Origin: Nitrospirota bacterium
GTDB taxonomy: Bacteria > Nitrospirota > Thermodesulfovibrionia > Thermodesulfovibrionales > Dissulfurispiraceae
Reading direction: 5' to 3'
DNA length: 46,040 bases
Assembly: GCA_015233365.1 (NCBI GenBank)
Contig: JADFXU010000020.1
Location: forward strand, 1-46,040
Positions 1 through 8,059 of this stretch are shown here, piece after piece. Both the position numbers and the translations under genes were made by a program. The notes beneath the pieces are model-generated. The model was not told the DNA's origin. It saw only the letters and a program-made list of their open reading frames with translations, and did not search any database. The first letter of the stretch is position 1. Each line of letters opens with the position of its first letter.

Positions 1-752
1 ACCACATTTGACGCCTCTATCAATCCCCTCAATTTTTCGGCCAGCGCAAAAGCATTTTCAAGCCCTGTATTCGGAACAACTATCATGAATTCTTCGCCTC
101 CCCACCGCGCAAAAATATCCGGGCCCCGGATATTTTCAGAAACCAGACTGCTCATTTCAACCAGTACCCTGTCTCCCGTTTTATGTCCGCACCTGTCATT
201 GATTTTCTTGAAACGGTCTATGTCGAACATTATAAGGGACAGCGGGGTTTTATATCTTCGGGAGCGCTGAATTTCGGCCGCGAGCAGTTCGTTGAACTGC
301 AGCCTGTTGTAAATTCCGGTCAGGGGGTCCGTCTTTGCCCGGACCGAGCACAATTCGTTCGCACTCTTCAGGGCGGCTTCGAGCTTTTTACGCTCGATGG
401 CATAACTTATGGCCCGCATCAGTGTTCTGGATTCTATCTCTCCTTTCACCAGGTAATCCTGAGCACCCCTCCTGACAGCCTCCATCCCGAATGCATCATC
501 GCAAGAACCGGCAATAACAATTATGGGGATATTGTTCGTCATATCGAGGACATAATCGAGAGTTTCGAGGCCACCGCTGTCCGGCAGGTTTATATCCAGA
601 ATGATCACGTCAATGCCGCCGCGGGAGATTCTCTCGATTCCGTCGGCCAGCCTTTCCACACACTCGGTACTGATGTCGGGGTCCGATCGGGAGAGCATTT
701 CAGCTATCAGTAAAGCATCCTTGGGATCGTTTTCTATGAGCAGACAAAACAA
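1..752 (-). CDS. Response regulator with REC and GGDEF domains (diguanylate cyclase), partial at window start
   Basis: The protein runs off the left edge, so its C-terminus is missing. Translating the minus strand gives a receiver domain (acidic start IENDPKD, phosphoacceptor Asp in ILDINLPDSGG), a linker, then a GGDEF domain with DPLTGIYNR, FDIDRFKKIND and the active-site loop RWGGEEF. An RxxD inhibitory site (RGPD) lies five residues before GGEEF. This supports c-di-GMP synthesis from two GTP, controlled by phosphorylation and by product feedback. No ATG is available; the first usable start is TTG at 752, just before the receiver domain, because an in-frame TGA lies a short way upstream. 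The next gene upstream on the same strand is the FmdB-like protein. Confidence 0.88.
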   Translation of the reverse strand, partial: MFCLLIENDPKDALLIAEMLSRSDPDISTECVERLADGIERISRGGIDVIILDINLPDSGGLETLDYVLDMTNNIPIIVIAGSCDDAFGMEAVRRGAQDYLVKGEIESRTLMRAISYAIERKKLEAALKSANELCSVRAKTDPLTGIYNRLQFNELLAAEIQRSRRYKTPLSLIMFDIDRFKKINDRCGHKTGDRVLVEMSSLVSENIRGPDIFARWGGEEFMIVVPNTGLENAFALAEKLRGLIEASNV

Positions 753-800
753 TTTATTCCACCGTCTGAATGCCGACCAGACCGGTCAGCAGGAAGGACC

Positions 801-1007
801 TCAACGACCACCGCCCGGGTTGCCCGCAGATCCCGGAGAGGAGACACCTCCCCCGCCGACAGAACATACACTGAATGAGGATATTTTTTTATGCACATCA
901 CCGGAACCGCATTTCGGGCATTTCATAACTTTTTCATCGACATTAATACCCTGGAATACTGCAAACAGCTCATCGCATCCCCTGCAGCAATATTCATAAA
1001 TGGGCAT
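801..1007 (-). CDS. FmdB-family zinc ribbon protein (68 aa)
   Basis: A short protein starting MPIYEYCCRGC, with a second CxxC pair (CPKCG) and a Ser/Gly-rich tail. This is the usual plan of the FmdB/CxxC_CxxC_SSSS family, a putative regulatory zinc ribbon first linked to formamidase and methylamidase operons; its molecular role is not established. The start is supported by GGAGGTG about 9 bases upstream of the ATG. It is followed on the same strand, 48 bases on, by the REC-GGDEF gene, so the two may be co-transcribed. Confidence 0.85.
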   Translation of the reverse strand: MPIYEYCCRGCDELFAVFQGINVDEKVMKCPKCGSGDVHKKISSFSVCSVGGGGVSSPGSAGNPGGGR

Positions 1008-1081
1008 AATAAAAACACCTCCGGGGAGAAATAATCTTGGTTAATACTCGCACATGCACCTCTTCAAAGTCAATTTATCCG

Positions 1082-1288
1082 GAGAAGGGGAGCGCCTGTT
1101 TTTCGACGAGATGCACGGGTGGACTGGAGCGGGGGCGAGTAAAGGGGACCCCGGGAAATCAGATGATTTTTTGGGGAACAGTTACGTCGAGCCCCATCCG
1201 AGAACGGGTATGAATTACGCAACTTTGATAAGCTGGCATTGGTAACGAAGTAGTTTCAGATCGTCGAAAAACAGGCGCTCCCCTTCTC
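1082..1288. repeat. 207-bp element with perfect 28-bp terminal inverted repeats (copy A)
   Basis: The left arm (1082-1109) is the exact reverse complement of the right arm (1261-1288), 28 bases with no mismatch. The interior holds a second palindrome (about 1148-1177, CCCCGGGAAATC against GATTTTTTGGGG) and conserved blocks such as GGGTATGAAT and AAGTAGTTTCAG. These blocks recur in the same order in a diverged copy at 17125-17287. It resembles a MITE or a large structured-RNA or hairpin element. The short open frame across it is ascribed to the repeat and is not called a gene. It ends exactly where the tupA promoter -35 begins. Confidence 0.8.
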
Positions 1289-1317
1289 TTACAATTAACA
1301 AACAGCTGCGCTATAAT
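1289..1317 (+). promoter_or_regulatory. Sigma70-type promoter for tupA
   Basis: TTACAA at 1289-1294 and TATAAT at 1312-1317 are separated by 17 bases. The predicted start of transcription is near 1324, leaving a leader of about 34 bases before the tupA ATG at 1358. The -35 abuts the right end of inverted-repeat element A. Confidence 0.6.
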
Positions 1318-1357
1318 GAATATATTCTTAACATTCCCGGATATGGAGGAAAACGTC

Positions 1358-2179
1358 ATGATTAAACTGAAGGTCTTTTTTCTGTTGCTTTTGCCGGTTA
1401 TACTGCTGTCCGTCGGGCTTGCCCATTCCGAGTCGCGGATACGATGTGCCTCGACAACCAGTACGCAGAACTCCGGTCTCTTCGATTACATCCTGCCCAT
1501 ATTCGAGAAACGGACCGGCATCAAAGTCGATGTAGTTGCCGTGGGGACGGGAGCAGCCATTGAAATCGGCAAAAGAGGCGATGCGGACTTTGTCTTTGTA
1601 CATGCAAAGGAACTGGAGCTGAAGGCGGTTGAGGAGGGGTATTTTGTGGACCGCCATGATGTCATGTACAATGTTTTCGTGATCATAGGGCCATCCGATG
1701 ATCCTGCAAAACTGAAAGGCATGAAATCCGCTCCTGAGGCTTTCAGGAAGATCGCCTCCGCATCAATACCTTTTGTGTCGAGAGGGGACAAATCAGGCAC
1801 AAACACAAAGGAACTTGAAATATGGAAGAAGGCGGGCCTCGAACCGAAAGGCCGGACGTGGTATCTGGAGGTGGGGCAGGGAATGGAAAAAACCCAAAGG
1901 ATAGCGAATGAGAAGCGTGCTTATACCCTTACCGACATAGGCACATGGCTTGCCACCAAAGATAAAGACAGACTGGACATGGTTATCGTGCTTGAGGGTG
2001 ACCCGGCATTATTCAATCAATACGGCGTCATGGCCGTAAACCCGCAAAAGCACAAAAACGTCAAATACAAAGAGGCGATGCTGTTTATAAACTGGCTGAT
2101 ATCGAAAGATGGCCAGCAAACCATCGCTTCATACAAAGATAAAAACGGCAATGCCCTGTTCATACCGGACGCGAGATAA
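1358..2179 (+). CDS. tupA: TupA-like tungstate ABC transporter substrate-binding protein
   Basis: A 273-residue periplasmic binding protein. A signal peptide (MIKLKVFFLLLLPVILLSVG, cleavage near AHS-ES) is followed by the family hallmark CASTTSTQNSGLFDYILP, by GTGAAIEIGKRGDADFVFVH and by SRGDKSGTNTKE. These match oxyanion-binding positions of the TupA (tungstate-specific) family of PBP-like proteins. The ATG at 1358 is chosen because GGAGG lies 8 bases upstream; an in-frame ATG at 1316 overlaps the -10 and lacks a ribosome site. The matching permease and ATPase are not adjacent; they sit at 10832-12183. Tungstate would feed tungstopterin enzymes such as aldehyde:ferredoxin oxidoreductase or formate dehydrogenase. 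Molybdate cannot be excluded from sequence alone. Confidence 0.88.
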   Translation: MIKLKVFFLLLLPVILLSVGLAHSESRIRCASTTSTQNSGLFDYILPIFEKRTGIKVDVVAVGTGAAIEIGKRGDADFVFVHAKELELKAVEEGYFVDRHDVMYNVFVIIGPSDDPAKLKGMKSAPEAFRKIASASIPFVSRGDKSGTNTKELEIWKKAGLEPKGRTWYLEVGQGMEKTQRIANEKRAYTLTDIGTWLATKDKDRLDMVIVLEGDPALFNQYGVMAVNPQKHKNVKYKEAMLFINWLISKDGQQTIASYKDKNGNALFIPDAR

Positions 2180-2296
2180 CTGTTTGAACCGGAAAAGACA
2201 AAGACTTTTGATATGCGGATGGAAAGAAGAGTTGAGCTGGTCGCCGTTCCGCAACATAAATTGTGAGGCAACTCAGCCCGGTCTATGATACATTTC

Positions 2297-2437
2297 CTAA
2301 ATAGTTTTTAATATGAATATCACGGCTGTTACCACCACTACTGCTACTATTACCACCATCGGAATTATTATAAAAGCATATCTATGCTTTCTTTTGGTTG
2401 AATGTCCTACAAATCCGAGGTTGCCGCCAATTTCCAT
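2297..2437 (-). CDS. Possible 46-residue single-pass membrane protein
   Basis: The minus strand reads MEIGGNLGFVGHS, then KRKHR, then a long hydrophobic stretch (FIIIPMVVIVAVVVVTAV and onward), ending LKTI. A short soluble N-terminus, a basic cluster and one transmembrane helix is a sensible design for a small membrane protein. No clear Shine-Dalgarno sequence precedes the ATG, and the Val/Ile codons could arise from the repetitive ACC/ACT pattern on the other strand. No function can be proposed. It lies between tupA and the partner-switch operon, antisense to both. Confidence 0.35.
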   Translation of the reverse strand: MEIGGNLGFVGHSTKRKHRYAFIIIPMVVIVAVVVVTAVIFILKTI

Positions 2438-2746
2438 GATTCAATATAACATATAGCATCTAAACCGTGTGTGCGTGGCCAAATTCTATGAATGGCAAAA
2501 CAGTGCAGGGGCATAAACAGCCTTTGATAATTGTTAATTCTGAGTTGCCATGTGCTCTTGCAGGCTTTTAATGATGCTTAACAAACCAAACTCGTCCATC
2601 CTTTATATAAGGGAGCTAAGGCCGATGCATTTGAGCAGCCGTCTTCCGTTCATACATCCGGAGGCAGGAGTCAAAATCCGGGGTCTCCAATAGATCATTT
2701 TCTTTTTTTATTGAAACTTTTGCTGAAAAATGTTATTCAATATGCC
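2438..2746 (+). other. Intergenic region before the phosphatase operon
   Basis: No gene is visible. A weak promoter-like pair (TTAACA at 2578-2583 and TTTATA at 2602-2607, 18 bases apart) precedes a leader of more than 100 bases. The leader contains GC-rich complementary segments around 2611-2690 (GGAGCTAAGGCCG, CATCCGGAGGCAGGAG). I could not match it to a known riboswitch class. Confidence 0.3.
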
Positions 2747-4045
2747 ATGGCAAATGGGTCTGAAATAACTATTAGTGTTGAGTATCTTAGGGGAACCGAG
2801 AAGAAAATCGAAGCTCTCAAGGCCCTCATCGATATGTCGGCGCTCATCTCTTCTACGCTCGACCTGGATGAACTGATGCAACTTGTTATGGAGAAAGCTA
2901 AGCATGAACTGCAGGCTGAAGCGTGCTCTATTCTTTTTTATAATAAGGAAATCGATAAGTTGGAATTCGAGGTCGCCCTGTGCAAGGAGGAGGCTACATC
3001 AGACTTGCTCAAGCAAAAAATCATTCTTGACATGGGGCAGGGAATAGCAGGATGGGTCGCAAGAAACATGGAACCCCTTATAGTTAATGATGTAAGGGCA
3101 GATGAGCGTTTTTTCGATCAGGTCGACAAGCAGACCGGTTTCATAACAGAAAGTATCGTGGCCGTTCCCCTTATCGGCAGATGCGGTCTTATCGGAGTCG
3201 TCGAACTGCTCAACCATAAAAGAAAAGAGTACGATCTGGAACTTTTTCAGATACTATGCAAGCAATTCGCCATAGCTATCGAGAACGCATTACAACACAA
3301 GGAACTGGTCGAGAAAGAGCGGCTTAGACATGAACTTGAGATTGCTGCTGCGCTCCAGAAGAGTTTTCTTCCGGAATCGCCTTTTCTCAAAAAAAACAAT
3401 GTGACGATCAATGCAGTAAACATCTCCGCTGCAAAAGTAGGCGGCGACCTCTATGATTTCATAGAGCCGGCCGAAAATATGCTGGGCGTTATTATCGGCG
3501 ATGTTTCGGGAAAAGGTGTTTCCGGGGCCATATATATGTCAAAAATAATAAGTGATTTCAAATATGTTGGGATCTCTGTAAATTCTCCTGCCGGCGTCCT
3601 CAACCGCCTTAACACACTGCTTGCCCATGCCCCTCACGGCATGTTTGTCACTGTTATTTATATGATTATTGACACTATAACAGGAAGGCTTCGCGTTTCA
3701 GTTGCAGGACACCCGCCTTTTTTGCTCCTTACAAAAGACAACGTAAAGGTTATGGATGTCGTTTCCGGCCCCCCTCTCGGGATACTTCCCGCCGAGTATC
3801 CGGATACTGTGCTGCAACTCGATGCCGGAGACAGACTGTTTTTATTTACCGATGGGGTTTTTGAAGCAAAGAACAAGAAAGGCGAGAGGATCGGTTACGA
3901 GCGCTTGGTAGAATTTGTAAGAATGCATGGGAATGCGTCTTCGCTCTCCGATCTGGTAATTAATTATGTGAATGACTTTTCGAAAGATACGGAAATGGCC
4001 GATGATCTGACGATGGTAGAAATAGCTTTTGCAAATAACGCATGA
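2747..4045 (+). CDS. GAF-domain PP2C/SpoIIE-family serine phosphatase
   Basis: About 432 residues. An N-terminal GAF domain (from IDMSALISSTLDLDEL to about residue 180) is followed by a coiled linker (KERLRHELEIAAALQKSFLP) and an SpoIIE/RsbU-type PP2C domain. The metal-binding acidic motifs are visible: GGDLYDF, GDVSGKGVSGA, FTDGVFEAKN and DDLTMVEI. Such enzymes dephosphorylate a STAS-domain anti-sigma antagonist in partner-switching pathways, with GAF sensing a ligand. The start is uncertain: ATG at 2747 is used, but a TTG at 2711 is possible and neither has a good ribosome site. The stop overlaps the start of the next gene (ATGA), so all three partner-switch genes are translationally coupled. 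Confidence 0.88.
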   Translation: MANGSEITISVEYLRGTEKKIEALKALIDMSALISSTLDLDELMQLVMEKAKHELQAEACSILFYNKEIDKLEFEVALCKEEATSDLLKQKIILDMGQGIAGWVARNMEPLIVNDVRADERFFDQVDKQTGFITESIVAVPLIGRCGLIGVVELLNHKRKEYDLELFQILCKQFAIAIENALQHKELVEKERLRHELEIAAALQKSFLPESPFLKKNNVTINAVNISAAKVGGDLYDFIEPAENMLGVIIGDVSGKGVSGAIYMSKIISDFKYVGISVNSPAGVLNRLNTLLAHAPHGMFVTVIYMIIDTITGRLRVSVAGHPPFLLLTKDNVKVMDVVSGPPLGILPAEYPDTVLQLDAGDRLFLFTDGVFEAKNKKGERIGYERLVEFVRMHGNASSLSDLVINYVNDFSKDTEMADDLTMVEIAFANNA

Positions 4046-4497
4046 AAAACTCGGCGGTGATCACGATTCCCTCTCATCCGCAATATCTGTCCGTGCTAAG
4101 GGCGGTAACAGCACAGATGTGCATGCTTTCCGGAATGTCTGAAAGAGCTGTTGACGAGGTAAAGCTTGCTGTGGATGAGGCGTGCTCAAATGTTATGAAA
4201 CATGCGTACCGTGGGGATACCGGCAGGAAAATTATGATACAATTCAGGATCGTTCCCGATAGTTTCGAGGTGATCATTGAGGATAACGGGATCAAGGCGC
4301 GTCCCGAACGTATTGAAGGCAGAGATCTCGACCAGGTACGGCCCGGAGGGCTCGGCGTCCATTTAATAAAGAGGGCATTTGACACGTTCACATTCGATAA
4401 ACGGAAAAAAAAGGGCAACAGACTCAAATTGATCAGGCACACAAAGGGATACCATGACAATTATACTGATAGAAAAATACGGCAAAAAGATTCTTGA
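4042..4497 (+). CDS. RsbW/SpoIIAB-like serine kinase (anti-sigma factor, HATPase_c_2)
   Basis: A 151-residue GHKL ATPase. The N box (VDEACSNVMKHAY), a G1-like loop (IIEDNGIK) and the G2 region (PGGLGVHLIKRAFDTF) are present. Anti-sigma kinases of this family phosphorylate a STAS partner and bind either that partner or a target. The gene overlaps the phosphatase gene by four bases and the following STAS gene by 44 bases, a strong sign of obligate co-expression. No sigma factor gene is present nearby, so its target, if not a sigma factor, may be the adjacent transporter; that is inference. The extreme C-terminus (KGYHDNYTDRKIRQKDS) is encoded in the overlap. Confidence 0.85.
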   Translation: MKNSAVITIPSHPQYLSVLRAVTAQMCMLSGMSERAVDEVKLAVDEACSNVMKHAYRGDTGRKIMIQFRIVPDSFEVIIEDNGIKARPERIEGRDLDQVRPGGLGVHLIKRAFDTFTFDKRKKKGNRLKLIRHTKGYHDNYTDRKIRQKDS

Positions 4498-4783
4498 ACT
4501 TTCAGGAGAAATAGATATGAACGCATCTCCTGTTTTGAGAAAAGAATTGATGACTCTCGTTAAAAAAGGAGTTACTCCGTTAGTAATCGATTTTAATAAT
4601 GTTTCATATATTGACAGCTCCGGCATTGCGACTTTTGTCGAAGGACTGAAGGGGATGATGGCCTTCGGGGGGAAACTCAAGCTAGCTGCACTTCCATCGG
4701 CAGTCAAAGAAATTTTCAGCTTTTCGAAACTCGACCGGGTCTTTGAAATCTACGGTAGCATTGATGATGCGATCAATAGCTGA
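4454..4783 (+). CDS. STAS-domain protein (anti-sigma antagonist / MlaB-like)
   Basis: A 109-residue single STAS domain: LSGEIDMNASPVLRKEL, then VIDFNNVSYIDSSGIATF, where Ser55 or Ser56 is the expected phosphorylation site. It can be read as the substrate of the upstream kinase and phosphatase. Equally, a free-standing STAS protein beside an MlaE permease is the position of MlaB, the STAS subunit of the E. coli MlaFEDB complex. Its start overlaps the kinase gene by 44 bases, has AAAGGGA upstream, and its end overlaps mlaE by about 20 bases. The dual role is the main hypothesis of this locus. Confidence 0.88.
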   Translation: MTIILIEKYGKKILELSGEIDMNASPVLRKELMTLVKKGVTPLVIDFNNVSYIDSSGIATFVEGLKGMMAFGGKLKLAALPSAVKEIFSFSKLDRVFEIYGSIDDAINS

Positions 4784-5573
4784 GGCTTTTTTCGGTGCAG
4801 TGGGAAGAAGGACTCTTGCTTCTTTCAGAAGCCTGCACGACACCTCAAAACTTATTAATACCACCTTTTATTGGGCAGTAATCGCACCCTTCAAGGGCAA
4901 AGCCATCCGCTTTCATGCAAGTGTTTCAGAAATTGTAAAGACCGGGTATAACTCCATACCGATTGTATCAGTTATCGCTTTCTTTGTCGGGATAATTCTT
5001 GCTCTTCAAGCTGCATACCAACTCAGGAAACTTGGGGCACTTATCTATGTGGCCAGTCTTGTCGGCGTTTCCGTAACAAGGGAACTCGGCCCTATACTGA
5101 CAGCCATCATTGTTGCCGGGAGGAGCGGTTCGGCCTTTGCTGCTGAAATAGGGTCGATGAAAGCTGCCGAGGAAGTGGATGCGCTCGTCAGCATGGGTAT
5201 TAATCCTGTAAGATTTCTTGTTGTACCGAAGCTTATTGCCCTCATGCTTATGCTGCCTGCCCTTACTATTATCGCTGACGGCATAGGACTTTTCGGCGGC
5301 TTTTTCCTGGCAGTTACCGCACTTGGAATACATCCTTACAATTACCTTCAGCAAACAACCAGCTCTCTTGTTCTCAAAGACGTATTTACCGGTTTGGTAA
5401 AGGCCTTGACATTCGGAGCAGTCATTACCATTGTAGGCGCTTATCAGGGTTTTAAAGTAGAGGGTGGCGCCGAAGAAGTCGGCAGGAGGACCACTGCATC
5501 GGTCGTTATTTCAATATTTATGGTGATTGTATTCGATCTTTTTTTTACAGCTATTTTTTTCTATTTTACGTGA
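4764..5573 (+). CDS. mlaE: MlaE-family lipid ABC transporter permease
   Basis: About 269 residues with the MlaE/TGD1 permease pattern: an amphipathic N-terminal segment, several transmembrane helices, and the conserved signature VTRELGPILTAIIVAGRSGS followed by AAEIGSMKAAEEVDAL. It forms the inner-membrane part of an MCE phospholipid transporter. The start is taken at the ATG ATG pair at 4764; an in-frame TTG at 4743 would lengthen it by seven residues. Its 5' end lies inside the STAS gene, and its 3' end (TGA at 5571) abuts the ATPase gene, where an in-frame GTG at 5570 overlaps the stop. Confidence 0.92.
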   Translation: MMRSIAEAFFGAVGRRTLASFRSLHDTSKLINTTFYWAVIAPFKGKAIRFHASVSEIVKTGYNSIPIVSVIAFFVGIILALQAAYQLRKLGALIYVASLVGVSVTRELGPILTAIIVAGRSGSAFAAEIGSMKAAEEVDALVSMGINPVRFLVVPKLIALMLMLPALTIIADGIGLFGGFFLAVTALGIHPYNYLQQTTSSLVLKDVFTGLVKALTFGAVITIVGAYQGFKVEGGAEEVGRRTTASVVISIFMVIVFDLFFTAIFFYFT

Positions 5574-5587
5574 GGCTGATAGAAGCT

Positions 5588-6373
5588 ATGGAAGAGGCAA
5601 TAAAAGTAGACAGCCTTGTGACCCATTATGGAGAACGCCAGATTCTGAAAAATATTTCTTTTACTGTCCTGCGCGGACAGACAACAGTTATTCTCGGAGG
5701 AAGCGGCTGCGGGAAAAGCACGCTGCTCAAGCATTTGATAGGTCTTTTGCAGCCGACGAGCGGCAAGATATTGATTAATGACAACAACATTGCCGGTATG
5801 CGCGAGGAAGAGATGAACGAAGTAAGGAAAAAGATGGGCGTCCTTTTCCAGGGAGCTGCGCTGCTCAACTCAATGACTCTGGCGGACAACGTCGCCCTCC
5901 CCCTCAGAGAACATACGAAACTGGAGGAATCGACTATTCAGATCATGGTCCGCATGAAACTCGACCTTGTAGGTCTTTCCGGGTTTGAGCATTTTTATCC
6001 TTCGCAGCTGTCAGGCGGTATGAAAAAAAGGGCCGGCCTTGCCAGGGCAATGGCACTCGATCCGGACTTTCTTTTCTTTGATGAGCCCTCTGCCGGTCTA
6101 GATCCTGTAACTGCTGCGGGATTGGACCAGCTGATCCTTAAATTGAGAAATGTTTTCAAAGTGACTATCGTTGTTGTTACTCATGAGCTCCCCAGTTTAT
6201 TCATGATTGCCGATCATGTTATTATGCTCGACATGGGTGAGATAATCTTTGCGGGCACTCTTGACGAGTTGCAAATATCAGAGCACCCGAGAGTGCGAAT
6301 GTTCCTTGAAAGGAAACCTGAGGCGGAAGAGTATTCCCCGGAAGATTATTTCAAGTTCATAGCAGGAGACTGA
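5588..6373 (+). CDS. mlaF: MlaF-family lipid ABC transporter ATPase
   Basis: About 261 residues. Walker A is GGSGCGKST, the Q-loop is VLFQGAALLNSMT, the signature is LSGGMKKRAGLARAMA, Walker B is FLFFDEPSAGLDP, and the H-loop is VVTHEL. The SGGMKKR variant of the signature is characteristic of the Mla/Ttg2A group. It powers the MlaE permease. ATG 5588 is preferred; GTG at 5570, overlapping the mlaE stop, is an alternative. MlaF normally binds the STAS protein MlaB, which here would be the product of 4454-4783. Confidence 0.92.
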   Translation: MEEAIKVDSLVTHYGERQILKNISFTVLRGQTTVILGGSGCGKSTLLKHLIGLLQPTSGKILINDNNIAGMREEEMNEVRKKMGVLFQGAALLNSMTLADNVALPLREHTKLEESTIQIMVRMKLDLVGLSGFEHFYPSQLSGGMKKRAGLARAMALDPDFLFFDEPSAGLDPVTAAGLDQLILKLRNVFKVTIVVVTHELPSLFMIADHVIMLDMGEIIFAGTLDELQISEHPRVRMFLERKPEAEEYSPEDYFKFIAGD

Positions 6374-6421
6374 CAATCAAAGCATGAAGGGTGAAGGCAG
6401 AAGCATAAAACTGGAGGGGCG

Positions 6422-7333
6422 TTGGATTATTTAAGGGAAGAGATCAAGGCAGGCGTTACTGTTGTTCTCGCGCTTGTCATATTGACCGGATTTATCGTCC
6501 TTATCGGCGGCAGCCGGCTTTTTGAAAAACTCGATATCTATTACGTCAAAGTTAATAATTCCGCCGGCCTCGAAATCGGTTCGCAAGTGAAGCTCGGCGG
6601 TGTCAGGGCAGGCAAGGTGGTCGATATAAAGACGCCTGAGGCGGCAGGGAAGCCCGTAGTTATAGAAATAGGAGTCAAAAAGGGGACCCCGCTTTACCAT
6701 GGGACAAAGGCATCGATAGCACAAGTCGGTTTTGTCGGCGATATCTACCTGCTGCTTTCCGTTGAGAACACCACCCCTGAACTCATCAGGGCAGGGACGG
6801 AAATCCCTGCAAGTGATCAGGTTGATTTTACCGTGCTCATGGCGCGTCTCGATGAAATATCCGGGTCGGCAAATGCGCTAATCAACGATGCCAGGAAAAT
6901 ATTAAGCAAAAAAAATATTGACAACTTTGAAAGATTAATTGAAGACACTGATCATGCCGTATCATCCGGCTCATCCAACCTCGAAAAAGCGGCAGTTGCA
7001 TTGAAAAGCACTACCGGAAAGCTTGATCTTGTGCTCACTGAAGTTGAAGGGTTGATCAGGGGTAATAATGGAGAAATCACCCTTCTTGTGAAAAAGGCAA
7101 GAGAGAATATGGAAAAAGCCGGAGACATGATAAAGGCATTTGAGGAAACTGCGCGGTCTGTTGACAAAACATCGCGCTCTGCAGATAAGACAATAACCCT
7201 TCAATCACAAAAGCTCGATGCATTCATAACTATACTGACCAGGACAACGGAGGATCTCCATGAAGTTTTGCAGGAGATCAATAACAAGCCTTGGAGCATT
7301 ATTTATAAAGAAGACGCTGTAAGGGGGGATTAA
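6422..7333 (+). CDS. mlaD: MlaD-like MCE-domain substrate-binding protein
   Basis: A 303-residue protein with one N-terminal membrane anchor (VTVVLALVILTGFIVLIGG). An MCE domain follows at about residues 36-120, with NSAGLEIGSQVKLGGVRAGKV and GFVGDIYLLLSVEN. The remaining C-terminal half is helical, coiled-coil-like and rich in polar residues. MCE proteins form hexameric rings that carry phospholipids across the periplasm. The start codon is TTG at 6422, strongly supported by GGAGGGG just upstream. The long helical tail is more like MCE proteins that reach towards the outer membrane than the short E. coli MlaD. Confidence 0.9.
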   Translation: MDYLREEIKAGVTVVLALVILTGFIVLIGGSRLFEKLDIYYVKVNNSAGLEIGSQVKLGGVRAGKVVDIKTPEAAGKPVVIEIGVKKGTPLYHGTKASIAQVGFVGDIYLLLSVENTTPELIRAGTEIPASDQVDFTVLMARLDEISGSANALINDARKILSKKNIDNFERLIEDTDHAVSSGSSNLEKAAVALKSTTGKLDLVLTEVEGLIRGNNGEITLLVKKARENMEKAGDMIKAFEETARSVDKTSRSADKTITLQSQKLDAFITILTRTTEDLHEVLQEINNKPWSIIYKEDAVRGD

Positions 7334-7334
7334 A

Positions 7335-7916
7335 ATGCTGAGGCGTTTTGTCATAATTATTCTTGCATGTGTTTTTGCTTCGTGCTCGCTGCCTGAAACA
7401 AAAATCTACAGCCTTTATCTGCCGCGGGACAAGGATGCAAAAAACACAAAGGCTGTTTCATCCCTCACCATACGTCTGGACTCGCCGCGGTATCTTGCCC
7501 AGCCTTATATAGCACGCAGAAACTCGCCATACGAGCTTTCAATCTCTAAATATTCAAAATGGGACGCTGCGCCGCATGATCTTGTAAAAGAAGCATTCAG
7601 GGAAACCATCGCAGCTATGGGGCTTCTCAGGGAAATCAGGTCCTCCAATGCCGAGTCGGTAGACTTCTATGTGCTTGTCATACATCTGACAAAATTCGAA
7701 ATGCTTGAAACCACGGAAGGCGCTTTTGGTGAAATGGAATTTGATGCAGTGCTTTTCTCTCCTGAAAACAAAGAGCTATTCCATCTTCACGTCTCAAAAG
7801 AGAAAAAATTGAATGACAAGACTTTCGCAAGCCTTGCAAAAGCCCTGAGCAACGGACTTGCCGAGGGGATAAACGAGGTAAAATCCGGCATTTCAGATGT
7901 TCTTCCGGCACGCTGA
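7335..7916 (+). CDS. ABC-type transport auxiliary lipoprotein (PqiC-like)
   Basis: A 193-residue protein with a lipoprotein-type signal (VIIILACVFASC, cysteine at about residue 17; the -3 position is Phe, a weak lipobox). The mature part, beginning SLPETKIYSLYLP and continuing with LTIRLDSPRYL, matches the ABC_trans_aux/PqiC family of outer-membrane lipoproteins that work with MCE systems. AAGGGGGG lies directly before the ATG, and the gene starts one base after mlaD ends. It probably forms the outer-membrane docking component of this Mla set. Confidence 0.75.
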   Translation: MLRRFVIIILACVFASCSLPETKIYSLYLPRDKDAKNTKAVSSLTIRLDSPRYLAQPYIARRNSPYELSISKYSKWDAAPHDLVKEAFRETIAAMGLLREIRSSNAESVDFYVLVIHLTKFEMLETTEGAFGEMEFDAVLFSPENKELFHLHVSKEKKLNDKTFASLAKALSNGLAEGINEVKSGISDVLPAR

Positions 7917-8059
7917 AAAAACTGAGCCGGATGCATTTATATTCCAGGCTCTTCCGGAGCCGGACTATGATTTACAGGGAACTTTAATATATAATTTTTT
8001 TGATCCGGTTTCCGGCTGCCGGAGTGTCGGCACAGCATGATACGTACCCTGAGGAGACT

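Noticed and set aside
183..713. Plus-strand open frame of 176 codons
   Set aside because: It is antisense to the REC-GGDEF gene, whose motifs are unmistakable on the minus strand; no ribosome site or family match.
1054..1245. Plus-strand open frame of 63 codons in front of tupA
   Set aside because: It lies within inverted-repeat element A and its reading frame is an accident of that repeat; copy B does not preserve it.
2611..2690. Possible riboswitch in the leader of the phosphatase operon
   Set aside because: GC-rich segments can pair, but none of the conserved cores I know (c-di-GMP, cobalamin, molybdenum cofactor) is present.
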